Shown piece by piece: positions 1 to 10,952 of a stretch of 64,000 nucleotides of DNA (position 1 is its first letter; every line of letters begins with the position of its first letter). Location: positions 902,676 to 966,675 of the forward strand of contig MNCI01028444.1 in assembly GCA_015680685.1 (NCBI GenBank), given 5' to 3'. Below the pieces are notes generated by a model. The model was not told the DNA's origin. It made no database searches and worked only from the letters and a program-made list of their open reading frames with translations. The DNA comes from Gnetum montanum (taxonomy: Eukaryota; Streptophyta; Gnetopsida; Gnetales; Gnetaceae). Position numbers and translations under genes: made by a program.

Positions 1-1406
1 CTTGTGCATGTCTTGAAGGTCACGACTAGTAGAGTTTCTTATTGCTTTGGATAGTAATGCATCAAAGATAGCCATTTTTATCATTCTCAGCCTCATGGAT
101 TTTATGTTGAAGCTATAGGAAAGCTTCATCTCTAATAGGCTTAGCTAAGAACAAATGGATCTCACAAGCAGCCTCTTAGTTCAATAACCTTTGTGACCAA
201 TTGTTGATTGCTAGTGGTGGCCTCCTTGAGTTGCACGTAGGTGGCTAGCAACTTGGCCCTTATCTCTAGCAACTGCGACTAGGTGGCTAAAATATCTTTT
301 GAAACATCAAAGATCTCTAGAAATGATTGCGTAGTTTCAACCAGTTACTCCATCACTTCCTTATGCTATCTACACTTATCCCTTTGCTTCTAACTCTTGT
401 AGACATTTGAATGTTTTCCATCATAGAAATATCAAGAATAGATGCTTCAAAATCACCCAAAGCTTCTCTAATCTAATCTACAACCAGCTCTATTGTGGTC
501 TCCTGGCCCTTATATGGTACAACCATGATTGTTGCACATTCTCCTTCTTCTAGCACAACAAAGAAAGTTGTCATGTTCCAAGAGATTTTAGGAGATGTTT
601 ACCCCAAAACTAACATAGTGATCTCTTTGGCATTAGAACCAGTGTGAATAGAAGCCTGGTCCCTTCATGTGGAGAATAGATGGGCTAGATTATCTATCAA
701 CTAGTTGATGGTCCTAGTTACTTCATTGATATGACTCATGGTTAGATGGTACATAGAGGATTCACCGCCACCTCTAGAGGCTTGTTGTTGCAACTATTTC
801 TCCCTAAGTTCCTTAGGAGTTCAAAAATTAATGCCATTTCTGAGGTTGTCTCCAGCTCTACTGGTGGTGTTGGAGGTGGCACTTCTTCTTCCTAGTGCTT
901 GAAAAGAGCTTTATCATTCATCATCTCCTACCTTGATGTAGTAAGAGCTCTACAAAGGACATCATTTGAATAGCAAGTTATTCCTCTCCTATTGTAAAAT
1001 TTTCTGATAAGGCATGAAAAAGGGAGTGTCTTTCAACCCTTATCATTCTCCTTGAATCTCTTCTCGATTTCCAAAAAGATAAGCTAGGGAGGGTGGACTT
1101 GGAATTTTCCAATTAAAGATGTGCATGCCCTTACAAAAAAGGTTGTTACCTTACTTGGCCTCGTCATTGGATTGAGGTGATATATTGTGATTTCAAAATA
1201 AGCACACTTTAACTTCATAAGGGCATCATACTCCTTGCAATCAACTCCATAGCACTGTCATGTCCACTCTTTCTTTGCTTTTGGATTTGCCTAGGTGGAT
1301 ATCTCAACCAACTTTATCCTAGTGTTAAGCAGTTTGAGGGCTTTCACAATGTGGAAAGGTAGTTGTTCTAAAAGAGGTAAGTCTCCTAAAGATACCATTT
1401 TCCACT
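1..1406 (-). pseudogene. Athila-type retroelement 3' ORF fragment (inverted copy)
   Basis: Read on the minus strand this resembles the ORF found downstream of integrase in the element at 17937-30033. About 200-330 gives a decayed coiled-coil-like stretch (EIFDVSKDIL followed by Leu/Ala/Gln-rich repeats) that parallels NLFDILSDII at about 27.64 kb. Further toward 1400 is the same globular region as in the plus-strand copy at 1407-2325. There are many stops and frameshifts and no usable start. The left end runs off the window. The assignment rests on by-eye similarity between three copies in this window, so it is a relative rather than a functional identification. Confidence 0.55.
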
Positions 1407-2325
1407 AGTGGAAATGGTAGGTTATAGTGGAGATCCTCAGACTACCTAACATTAGGAAAAAGTTGGTGGAGATATCTACCTAGGCAAATCCAAAACCAAA
1501 GAAAAAATGGCTGCAGTGGTGCTAGGGAGTGGACCATAAGGAGTATGATGTCCTTACAAAGGCATAGTATGCTTATTTTAAGATCATATTCTATCACCTT
1601 AATCCAACGATGAGGCTAAGCAAGGTGACAACCTTCTCTAGAAGGGCATGCATGGCTTTAAGTAGGAAATTCCAAGTTAACCGTCCCTAGCTTATCTTCT
1701 TGAAAATATAGAAGAGATTTAAGGAGAATCAAAAGGGTCAAAAGTCACTCCCCTTTCCATGTCTTATCAAAAAACTTTGCAAAAGGGAAGGAATAGCTCA
1801 CTATTCAAATGATGTCCTTACAACACTAAGATAAAGCTCTGATCAAGCTTAAGAAAAAAGAAGTGTCACCTCCACCACTACTAGCAACACCAAAGATGAC
1901 CCTGAAAATGATAGTAACTAACTAACACCTAAGAAAACTTAGGGAGCAGAAATTGCAACAAGCCTTTGGAGGTGGTGGTTCATCCTCTATGTACTATTTA
2001 GCCATGAGCCATCTTAATAAGATCACCAAGACTATTAGCTAGCTGATAGATGATATGGCCCATCTATTCTCTACTCAAAGGGACTAAACTCTTGTTTGTA
2101 TCGATCCCAATGCCAGAAAGGTAACTGTATACATCTTAGGGCAAACATTTCCTAAAATCTCTGGGAACATAGTAATTTTCTCTATCATGCTAGAAGAAGG
2201 AGAAGATGCAACAATCTTGGTCATATTATATAAGGGCCAGAAGACCACAACAGAGATAGTTGCAGATTAGATTCAAGAAGCTTTAAGTGTTGTAGGATTT
2301 GTTGTTAATATTGCTATGATGGTAG
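419..2325. repeat. Large imperfect inverted repeat centred at 1406/1407
   Basis: The left arm (about 419-1406) is the reverse complement of the right arm (1407 to about 2325), with substitutions and small indels throughout. Matching landmarks are ccatcatag (left) with ctatgatgg (right), the CTCCTTCTTCTAGCA / TGCTAGAAGAAGGAG pair, and the GGATTTGCCTAGGT / ACCTAGGCAAATCC pair. The centre is nearly palindromic: ACCATTTTCCACT followed by AGTGGAAATGGT at 1394-1418. The arms carry two head-to-head copies of one retroelement ORF. I estimate 70-75 % identity by eye. Confidence 0.85.
1407..2325 (+). pseudogene. Athila-type retroelement 3' ORF fragment (direct copy)
   Basis: Plus-strand copy of the same 3' ORF. 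Near 1760-1810 the frame reads FPCLIKKLCKREGIA, matching FPCLVIRLCK at about 26.92 kb in the complete element. This is the signature end of what I recall as the 'putative plant transposon protein' domain of Athila-like elements. Near 2190-2310 a stretch beginning EEGEDATILVILYKG parallels REGATVVIMQHQDAIE at about 27.42 kb. Stops are frequent, so it is non-functional. It joins gag-type sequence at about 2330, which is not the normal order in such elements. Confidence 0.55.
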
Positions 2326-3540
2326 ACACAAATAATAAATGATGTGACATTTGCTACTATGACCATTTCAAGGAAGTTGCTCAATTCTGTCTCATTTACA
2401 AGAATCTAGGGTTTATGCCTTAAATCCAAAGCTAGCCAAAAGATGAGTACTTATGAAGTTGTCTTATCCTCAAGCCAACTATCGGCAATAATTCCACCAA
2501 CATCAATACTATCCAAGTGGAATGCCACATCAGCCTTAGGATTGCTATCATTTGTGGCATAACCAACAATCGTGGAGGATGCTACCACCAAGGCAATAGT
2601 ATTCTTACCATAAGCTAGATCCATATGACTATTATGTCCAACAACCTATGCCACCAAGTGGCTCCATGATGCACACTTCTTCCCACCATTATTATCCTCC
2701 CAAATGCCATAAACCTACTACTCCATGTGTTGAATCTCCTTTTATATATACTCCTCATCATCCTCAATAATGCATATATCATAACCACACTCCCTTGTCA
2801 TGTGTCACCTATGCAAGATGAAATACCTCTACATCCCTAGTAGTAGAATGTCACAAAAGCTGTAAACTTACAAGTAGATGATAATTCAAGTGGTTCTGAG
2901 TGTAAACCTTAGCAAAGATTATTTTTCATGGCTTACAATCCACCTAAACCATCACAAGCATTCATGGCTATGAAATGCACTCAAACTACCCAAGAAACAT
3001 CTATCAAGCTACCTTAAAATCAAAATCCTTAAAATGTTTAAATTATTATGTTAACTCATGTTGTAATAAATTGGATAAAGGTAGGAAAGCTTTCCAAGAA
3101 AAGAACTGATCTTAAAAGTCCCTTAATTTATTTACAAATAATAGGAAATAATCCATGCAAGGCTCTATTAGACTCAAGTTTTGATGTAACTTTGATCTCC
3201 GAAGAGATGTACAAGACATGGAACCTACCTCCACTTAAGAAATATAATATCAAGTTTGAATTTGTAGACCAATCAATTACAATTCCATTGGGATTGGTAG
3301 AAGACATTGTGACTACTATTAGTGGGTGGTCATACCTAGCAGATTTTCTAGTGATCCATGTGGACAATTACAAGGCAAACTTCCCAATCATTATGGGGAG
3401 GAGTTGGCTAAGTATCATCAATGCTAAGCTATGAATTAGAGACCTTTCCTTGGAATTCTCCAAGGAAAATGAATTTGGTGAAATAGAGAACAAGAGAGTT
3501 CCATGCATCGTGTATAGTGACATAAGGTACAACTGCATAC
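2326..3540 (+). pseudogene. Athila-type gag C-terminus and protease remnant
   Basis: From about 2340 the frame resembles the zinc-binding, proline-rich end of Athila gag seen at 42.4-42.9 kb (CDICYYDHFKE against CEICQYDHPKG; YYVQQPMPPSGSM against YYVQQSISP). At 3048-3434 an open stretch of 128 codons is the retropepsin. The flap and catalytic region reads ALLDSSFDVTLIS, so the expected Asp-Ser/Thr-Gly is Asp-Ser-Ser. The IPLGLVEDI and FPIIMGRSWL blocks are conserved. Reading continues through the stop at 3432 to about 3540 (RDLSLEFSKENEFGEI). No RT or integrase follows. It is a decayed fragment whose neighbours are rearranged. Confidence 0.8.
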
Positions 3541-4181
3541 AGAAGATAAAAATCCATTTTTCATTCCTTAACAATAAAAGTATTGCACTGATCCTTAAAA
3601 CTATCCAAGGATTTCTCAATCATTTTAGAATTGGCCTATTTGATAATTAAAGGATATTGATAAAAATATAAGCATGTAAGAAATTAGTTCTATAGCATTT
3701 AAAGATAGCCTAAAACATTTATTTAAAACCCTTATTTGGGAGAATAGTCTGAAGAAAGATATATCAAAAAGTGATATCTTTTGACAAATTTATATAAATC
3801 ATCAAGTAAAAAAAATCAAAAGCTTTAGAATCCTTCACAGTCTTTATAGTTCTAAGAGACATTAGTATTCTCCATCTTTAGGTCATTCCTCGTTAAAAGA
3901 ATTTTTGTTGAAATATCTTCATAGAACCCTCAAGATTGATAAGACTTAAAAAACTTAGCTCACAAAAGTAGTCCCTTGGACATATCACAAGGAATTTGTA
4001 AGTTGTATAGCCAACATAATGTTAATGATACATTACTTAGTTAGAGCATGGGAGATGTTAAAATAAAAACTAAGTGACTATCTTACTTGCTTTTAGTGAG
4101 TTCTATGTATTCTTTTCTATAGAACTCCACATTGCACTTTGCACTATTAAGCTTCTATTACTTATTAATTTGTACACCAAT
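3541..4181. other. AT-rich unannotated stretch
   Basis: No ORF, RNA gene or recognisable repeat boundary seen. It lies where RT would be expected if the gag-protease fragment to its left continued, but no RT motif is visible in any frame. Confidence 0.4.
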
Positions 4182-5020
4182 TGATGAGTGGCGAGGTACC
4201 CCTACACTCAACCATATGAATACGAGTGTTACATGCGCGATCCGGTCGAACTCCGTAGACGGACTAGTTGTGGCACCTAGATAGTTAGCCTTAGGTCATA
4301 GTTCGCTATCTTCCCCCTTGGACTAGTATTAGCTTTGTCACATATGGTTTAGTCCAGAGTGAGGTGTATGGTGGGTTTCTAATCTAATGCTACTCCTGAA
4401 GGCAATGGAAAGTAATAATTACTAAGCTAGGAGAGAAAGGGTAAGAGAATCTAAATTAGCCTAAGTGCGATGAGCATCCGTTCCTTGATTATCCGTACAC
4501 ACCTTGGACTTTGTGCATGACTACCACTGGCATTACCAAGCGTAGCTCCTAGGTACACTACTGGGTTACCAAGTAGTCACACTTAAGTGCTCATAATCAA
4601 GTCGTACTCATTCCACGTTTTAACATGAGTTTAAGGGTGAGAAGAGATTAACTAGGAAAGCAGTAAATAACAATTAAATAAACAATCAATCTAAGTGAAT
4701 GCTGCAATGATGAAGTAATCTCGATTTTTATTTTCGATCATGTGCGTGTCCAAGTACATCACACTCGAATAAGGATACCGTACAATTACAATCACCACAC
4801 TGCGAGCATACACTGGAAAATAATTCTATCTCTGGAGGGATAAAACTGCCAGAGTTTCTCTATGGGACTAAATCTAGTTGCAAAAAAATGGAGAGCCGCC
4901 TCTTATTTATAGAACTAGTGGCGGGCTACGATATCGCGTACGCGATATTGTAGGGAAGGATGCGATATCGTGGCTAATGTGATATCGCGGCTGCGATATC
5001 ACAGCCAACAAATTCATGAC
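4182..5020 (-). mobile_element. Isolated Athila-family LTR, gatatcgc-type U3
   Basis: Begins TGATGAGTGGCGAGGTACCC, the reverse complement of the LTR 3' end seen at 40491, 54559 and 63163. A reversed TATA box (TATAAATA) is at 4904-4911. The U3 side (4921-5012) is packed with GATATCGC palindromes. The right boundary is unclear: sequence like the other copies ends near 5020 without a clean TCATCA, and I find no convincing target duplication beside the left flank CCAAT. It is either a solo LTR or the 3' LTR of a lost element. Confidence 0.75.
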
Positions 5021-5984
5021 TCATTACCAGTGTAGTCACATTTATGAGATGAAAATTTTAAATTATATCTTGGATTCATGAATATATTTTTTAGTATTAG
5101 CACAAGCTTTAGAATTCAAGACTTAATTACTTCACACTATTTCTTATGAAACTAAAATTTCTTGTTTACATCCACTTGGAACCCTTGGGGGATGGGAGAA
5201 GAGGTCTTGGACCCTAAGAAAATGAATAATAATATTTTAAAAATTTAAAGTGCATAAAATCATCAAAGAGAGAGTTTAAAGAAATAGTCCAACAGTTTTG
5301 GGTTTGCCTTTTTAGATTTTTATCATTACAACTAATCATGAAAAACTTCCCCTCTAGGATAAGAAAAGGATCAAGCCTTATCCTTATTCAGAAGTGCCCT
5401 CACACAATTTCACTTCTTACTAAAGGATTTCTTGTAAAGAGACAGAGAAAACTCTCTCTAAAGAAAGAAGAGTACATTAATCAGAGATAAGAAATAAATA
5501 ACAAATAAAAGCTAAAAGCTTCCCATCCTTGAGCTTCCAAAACAAAAAGAAATTAATACTATAGAAAATAAATTAACTATTTATTTTTTATTGAGAACTT
5601 TTTTACTTAAAGTTATAGTTGAAAAGTAACATCGTTGAGAATCTGGTGTTTGACACTTGAAGAGAGATCATATTTATGCTCTTACTACTAGATAATAATT
5701 GCACACTGAAGCTTCCAAATACAGTAGAGAACAAGTGGTCAAAGATAATTCCAAATAAAAAGAAATGAAGTAGAAAAAGTAGGTTGATCACCAAAAATGA
5801 CTTCATTGATGCTTGGTTGAAAGTTTTTACAAATTCTAGATATCCATTTCCAAGGATGTTGAACAATAAGACACTAAAAAAGACATGAGAAAATGAGTCT
5901 TCACTTCTACAAAGAGGTCATTGAGGAGAAACATTTCCCATATGTTTAAGATGAGTGCTGACATGAAGACCTTGATGAATTAGA
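5021..5984. other. Intergenic sequence, no gene seen
   Basis: AT-rich sequence with only short spurious reading frames. No protein similarity, tRNA or repeat boundary recognised. Confidence 0.4.
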
Positions 5985-6105
5985 CACTGTAAAAAATATA
6001 AATTTTAATTTATAACTTAGCACTGCTTAGCGGAATTAAACTTGTGACCTAGGTTTACAAAGCCAACACTATTACCCCTAAGCCAATACTCTTTTAGTTC
6101 TTCTT
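5985..6105 (-). mobile_element. tRNA-derived SINE remnant
   Basis: On the minus strand an A-box-like TGGCTTAGGGGTAA (about 6071-6084) is followed by a B-box-like AGTTTAATTCC (6032-6042), at the spacing of a Pol III internal promoter. The same layout recurs at 57.3 kb and 61.1 kb with a similar downstream sequence (GC-rich, then AGTTATAAATT). The 3' end is not defined. Confidence 0.5.
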
Positions 6106-6188
6106 TTGTATTTGAAATAAAATTACTACCATTAAGCACAGGTCATTGACTAGTTGATTTGCTCCCACAACTTTATACTCATAGATTC

Positions 6189-8412
6189 TGTACAGTCCGA
6201 AATCGTCGGCGTAAGGCTGGAAGAGAAACGAACACCGAAAAATCTCCGGAGAGATACAGCAGACCTTGCCTTCGCGTCAGGGCAAGCTGGAAAAAAGAAG
6301 GCAGAGTGCCTTGGATGGTCTACACGTAAATCAAATAAGGACTTCCCCTAGCGTACACAGGTGCAATGCGCTGGGTTAGGCGTAAACAGGTGCGAACAGT
6401 GGAAAACAATGTAAACAAGTGTGTACAACGAAGCGAATGTAGACAGCTGTAAACAGTGTAATAATGCAAACAATATAAACTGGCTGGTAAAAAATGCAAA
6501 CAATGTAGATTACAAATGTGCACTGGTCAGAATGTAGTTGCAAATTATCGCAAGTCAGACGTTTAGCCCCGGTGGGAATGTAGACGCTGGGAAGATGCAT
6601 GTTTCTGGCTCCAAGGTGTCCAGCTTGACCAAAAAACTTGTTCAGCGTATAGGGTGGTGTTCCCAGGTTTCTCAGCATGACCAAGTTTGGTGCCCAGCAT
6701 TCTATGCTCTTGTGTGTTTCGAATTGCCCCCCTTCTAGATCTTGATGCCCCAAAATTGCCAACCCTCTTTAAGTGGAAAAATAGGGTATTTATAGGATTT
6801 TTGGGTGTGGGATTCAGATCTGGATGATGATCTATGGTCATGAGGTGTGAAATATGTGGATCAGGTGACAAGTGTGTGCGTTGACCAAATGCATGATATG
6901 ATACAATGTACAGCGTATGGCATGACCAAGTCTTATGCTGGCGTGTGGAATCCACAGCATAAGAGCTTGGCATGCTCAAAGAATAATAATAAAAAAAATA
7001 ATTTACAAAATAATGCCCTGTTACAACGGAGAATTTTGTCTTTGGCCTTCTGAAATTGTGGTATGGCATGTCCTAGCATCTTGGTGTCAACGTCCAGTGT
7101 CCAACGTGTGAGCATCCAGTGTATGAAACAAAAAAGATGAATTTGAAGCCCATTTTTGACCTCTAAAGCATGTTCCAAGAGTGGATCTAGATGCCTGAGG
7201 TCCAGAGGATGTCGTGTGTCGGATTTGGGCTCATTCGGAGGTTGTTTTGGCTCTGTTTTGGCTGGTCACGCTGTGTAGTGTGACCAAGTGTTCATGCTCT
7301 ATTTTGAACTGATTCTTGGATGTTGATCCCCTTTTTTTTTGATGCCTGACTACTTCCTATTCTCCAAGGTGGTCTAGGTGTTGATTTTGAGTCTGTTTTG
7401 CTTCTGTTTTAGGCCTTTTTAGCTTGTTCACGCTGGGTTACGCTGTGTAGTGTGACCAAAGTGTGGCCCCAGCGTGACCAATCTTAAATGGCACGTTTGA
7501 AGCCCAAATGGTGAATTTTTGAAGCCTGTGGACATGTATGAGCATGGATGGTCCTTCGGGGTTGCTCGGATGTCAAAGATGCTACCTGAAACTGCTTGCT
7601 TTACCCCATTCTTTGTTTGGTCATGCTGGTTTACGTTGTGCAGCGTGACCTCAGCGTGACTAACTAAAAATGCATCATTTGAAGCCTAAAGTTGGATTTT
7701 CAGGAGCCTGTGAGAAAGTAGACTTGTTGCCTGTCCCCTGGGGGTGTAGTCCATGATGAAAACTTGCCCGAAACTGCTTGATTTCGGCTGTTTTGGGTTG
7801 GTCATGCTATGGTCACGTTGTGCAGTGTGACCAAAGTGTGACACCAGCGTGAACAACTAAAAATGTCATGTTTGAGGCCCAAACCTTGATTTTCTGAAAC
7901 CTATAGATATTTACAGCTGTTTCCCAGCTCTTGGGGGTTGAAACCATGTCGAAATTCTACCTAGACGTGCTTGAATTGAGTGGTTCTAGCTTGGTCACAC
8001 TGTGGTCACGCTGTGCAGCATGACCTTAGCATGACTAACTAAGAATGACCCAAAACATGTGATTTTGGGGTTGAATCTCGAAGTTCTGAAGGCTGGGAGC
8101 TATAGGGGGCACCGGTTAAGCTCACAGAGGGTCTGTGTGCTTGAATTTGGGCTGTTTGGACTTGATTTTGGGGCTCCAGAAGTTGGTCACAATGTACATA
8201 CATAGGTCATATGTTAGGTAGCGTGACCAAAGTGTGTGTGACCAAACTTGCACTTTTTAGGGCTGAAACTATTGATTCTTGATGCCAAGACTTGTTGTAA
8301 TCATCTGTGGGCCCCTGGGGAATCTTACTTACTCCACTATGTGTCATTTCATGCTATTTTGGAGGCTCACAAGTTGTCTGGAAGTGTTACTGAAATTTTT
8401 GTGGTGTTTTCA
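6189..8412 (-). repeat. 3' LTR of the 10.2-kb element
   Basis: 2224 bp, starting TGTACAGTCC and ending GTGTTTTCA in window orientation. A reversed TATA box (TATAAATA) is at 6787-6794. Contains a series of palindromes built from GGTCACGCTG and CAGCGTGACC at about 7264, 7426, 7619, 7811 and 8004. Compared with the 5' LTR it lacks about 25 bp near 7285. Confidence 0.92.
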
Positions 8413-8427
8413 TTAGCCCCTCTTTAT
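8413..8427 (-). other. Polypurine tract
   Basis: On the minus strand the sequence reads AAAGAGGGGCTAA immediately before the LTR start TGAAAACACC. This is the expected site for priming plus-strand DNA synthesis, and it fixes the element's orientation. Confidence 0.8.
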
Positions 8428-8699
8428 TGACGCCTGGAGGAATCTAACCGAGAGGCATTGACAAAGAAGTACAAAACACCACGATCAACTTGGCATCCAA
8501 CACTGTCTGTTGGTTGTGGTTGGATGTCATCGCACCGTGTTTAAGAGTACATGCAGGTTGTGACTAGGAGGGATCAAGGGTTGATCGTGGGATTGTTTCA
8601 TTTAGACTGCAAGAGAGGGATGCGAGAGAGGGATGCTCTCTTATGAACAAGTCATGTCAGTCCTTGTCGATAGCCAGTATTTAGCAGACTTGGAACCAA

Positions 8700-8870
8700 G
8701 GTATGAGAAGTGCGTTCTTTGAAGAAACAAGACCCTTATGCTGTGTTTAAGGGAACCTTTTGTAAACAACCAAAGCCATGCGGTGAGGAAGTGCATCCCT
8801 TGGAGAAATGAGACCCTTGTGCCATGTTTAAGGGAACCCGTTGTCAACTACCAAAGCCATGCAGTGAGAT
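8700..8870. repeat. Two-copy tandem repeat, about 80 bp
   Basis: The two units share AAGTGC, AGACCCTT, TGTTTAAGGGAACC and ACCAAAGCCATGC in the same order and spacing (about 8707-8785 and 8786-8868). They lie inside the non-coding part of the 10.2-kb element. Confidence 0.75.
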
Positions 8871-9499
8871 GCAACATGATTGTTTAAGACACGAGTGTTT
8901 CCTTTAAGACAACTACCTTCCTGCCTAGGGCGTGTATGGGAAGTGTCAATGGTCTTGTTGTAGATTTTTTGCTCTTTGCTCTTTTTTTTTGTTTTTTTTA
9001 AATTTTTTTTGAGAAGAGCATTTTTTTTGTGAAGAGCATTTTTGCAATGTTGTACTCATGCTTGTCATCATGTGCTGTGCATCGTTTTGTGTTGCCACTG
9101 GTTAGAGAGTTACAGTGAGCAACAATGCATCAAGAGTTTTAGGGATGAATGGTATGTAACTGTGGGACGGAGGATAGGGGATGCATCGAGAGTAAGAAAT
9201 GTACTTGTGAATGGTTTGATTGACCTGGTTGCGGGCGTTAGGAACAATGTGGTACCTTGTCATCGTGATAAAGTGCATCCATGTGCGAACACCTCAGAGT
9301 GTCATCCTACAAACACAACTCCAAGAAGACAAGAAAACCACAAGTGATGTTAGCTTAAACACTTCAGACCTGAATGCATTTGGTAGAATGAAGCCACTAT
9401 GTGGAGCTTCACGCAAGCAAAATGTTGAACAGCATCAGTTTCGTGCAGTAGGTTTTGATGAGCACAGGTGGTTGAATGCAACAGTAGATCTGTAGGCCA

Positions 9500-10060
9500 G
9501 TGATGATGTTGCCAGTTTATAGTCTTAGCAGATTGTCATGGATTAGTTTTATGTCATAACCAGTTGGACGTTGCCAGTTTATCGTTGTAGTGGATGGTGC
9601 CATGCTAGTTTATAGTCTTGGCAGACTGTGAAGAGGCAAGCTAGTTTATAATCTTAGCGGACTCTGGTAGATGAGTGTGGCAGTTTAATGTCATGCTGGA
9701 TGAGTGCTAGTTTATTGTCATTTCGGAAAAAGCTCTGTGGTGTTAGTTTATCATCATAATGCCAGGACATTCTATGGTATCAGTTTACCATCATGATGCC
9801 AGGATGATGTGTGGATGCATGCATGTACGTCTAGGTGATCCTGCAAAAGAAGAAACTAGAGAACACAATGTCAAGTAGTAACTGCTAAAAATAGAACCTA
9901 AATGCACAAGAAAAATAGAAAAAAATGTGAAAAGTGGTAGTTTATGGACCTTTTTGGGCCATGTATGGCAATTTAAAACCATACTAGGCTATGTGTTAGT
10001 TTAAGGCCTTTTCGGGCCATAGGCTAGTTTAAGGCCTTTTCGGGCCACATGTAAATGTGT
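9500..10060. repeat. Degenerate CAGTTTA(T/A) repeat array
   Basis: About a dozen units begin with AGTTTAT or AGTTTAA and continue with a variable 20-50 bp (GTCTTAGCAGA, GTCATGC, CATCATGATGCCAGG). The last units at 9939-10051 carry AAGGCCTTTTCGGGCCA, whose GGCC...GGCC ends could pair. Not coding. Confidence 0.65.
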
Positions 10061-10399
10061 AAGCTAGTACAATGCAAACGAAGGTGAGATATGCACAACG
10101 AACAAAGGTGAAGAGTGGGCAGGCATCATACGTGTTTTTGGCCGCAAGGGAGCCTTAATCGTGTGGTTGTTTCCTAGCTGGACATGGTCTAGGAGGCGTG
10201 CTAGGTTTTGGTTACTCTGGGAGGCTTTCGATTTTTACCACTCGTTCGGGTGTTTTAGCTCCCCCTGTTGCATTTGTTGCCGTGGGTGTTCCATCAAGAG
10301 ACTCTTCTTTCAAGACTTGTGACATGTCTATGTTGTGGATGGCTTGAAAGGGAGTGTTATCGCCATGTATGATGACTTGTCCACCTTTGTATGGAAGGC

Positions 10400-10952
10400 A
10401 GATTTCTTGATGTATTGGTGAGGAAATGGCCTATTGTTGGGTTAGCCAAGGTTTGCCAAGAATCATGTTGAAACTTGGCATCTCTTCTATGACAGTGAAC
10501 TTTGCACTAGTGGGGAATTATTCTTCTGCCACAAAGGCTAAGTTGATTGTGCCCTTAACTGTGACACGTGATTCGTTGAAGGATTTTAAACACGTGGTTT
10601 TCATTAACATGATCTCCTCTGCCATGCCTAGTTTGTCGATGATGGAGTATAAAGCTATGTTTGTTACCGCACCGTCATCAATGTGCACTCTGCGAATGGT
10701 ACATTGCCAAACACCTACGCTAATTGACAATGGAGCTATTGTGACCTTCCCTCGTTCGGGGTTGACTTTAACTGCATCAGCACGGAAGGCTAAGGTGTTT
10801 GAACCTAATCCTTGTGGTGTGTGTTGTGAAATTGTTGCACGGGTGGATTCCTCATTTGCGGGGATGTCCTCCATAATAGGAATGGATGTTAATGTTTGAG
10901 CCAAGGCTTCACAGTGAGCGGCTGAAGTCATGACCAGGTCGTACAAGCTCAT
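10400..10952 (-). pseudogene. Retroelement aspartic protease
   Basis: The minus-strand frame of 144 codons (10952-10518) contains VHIDDGAVTNI, the retropepsin active-site loop with Asp-Asp-Gly instead of Asp-Ser/Thr-Gly. It continues after a stop to MILGKPWL at about 10445, the conserved second block. Plant Ty3/Gypsy proteases have this arrangement. The substituted loop and the stop suggest an inactive copy. No RT follows downstream on the minus strand. Confidence 0.75.

Larger units (their letters stand above)
8428..10380. other. Non-coding 3' internal region of the 10.2-kb element
   Basis: This lies where pol would be expected. No RT, RNase H or integrase motif is visible on either strand. 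Reading frames here (for example 9042-9347 and 9220-9495) show no family resemblance. The region contains tandem repeats at 8700-8870 and 9500-10060 and T-rich runs at 8967-9030. Confidence 0.65.

Noticed and set aside
4921-5012. GATATCGC palindromes as a replication origin or operator
   Set aside because: They are the family U3 motif, seen in four other LTRs in the window.
5603-5866. 87-codon minus-strand frame rich in Phe/Leu/Ser
   Set aside because: AT-rich DNA with no start context, neighbours or similarity.
6563-7069. 168-codon minus-strand frame (and its partner at 14504-15094)
   Set aside because: Both are inside the 2.2-kb LTRs, repeat each other because the LTRs do, and show no domain. 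They could be revisited if the frame proves conserved in many LTR copies.
9042-9495. Two overlapping plus-strand frames
   Set aside because: In the non-coding internal part of the minus-strand element; composition and lack of motifs argue against coding.
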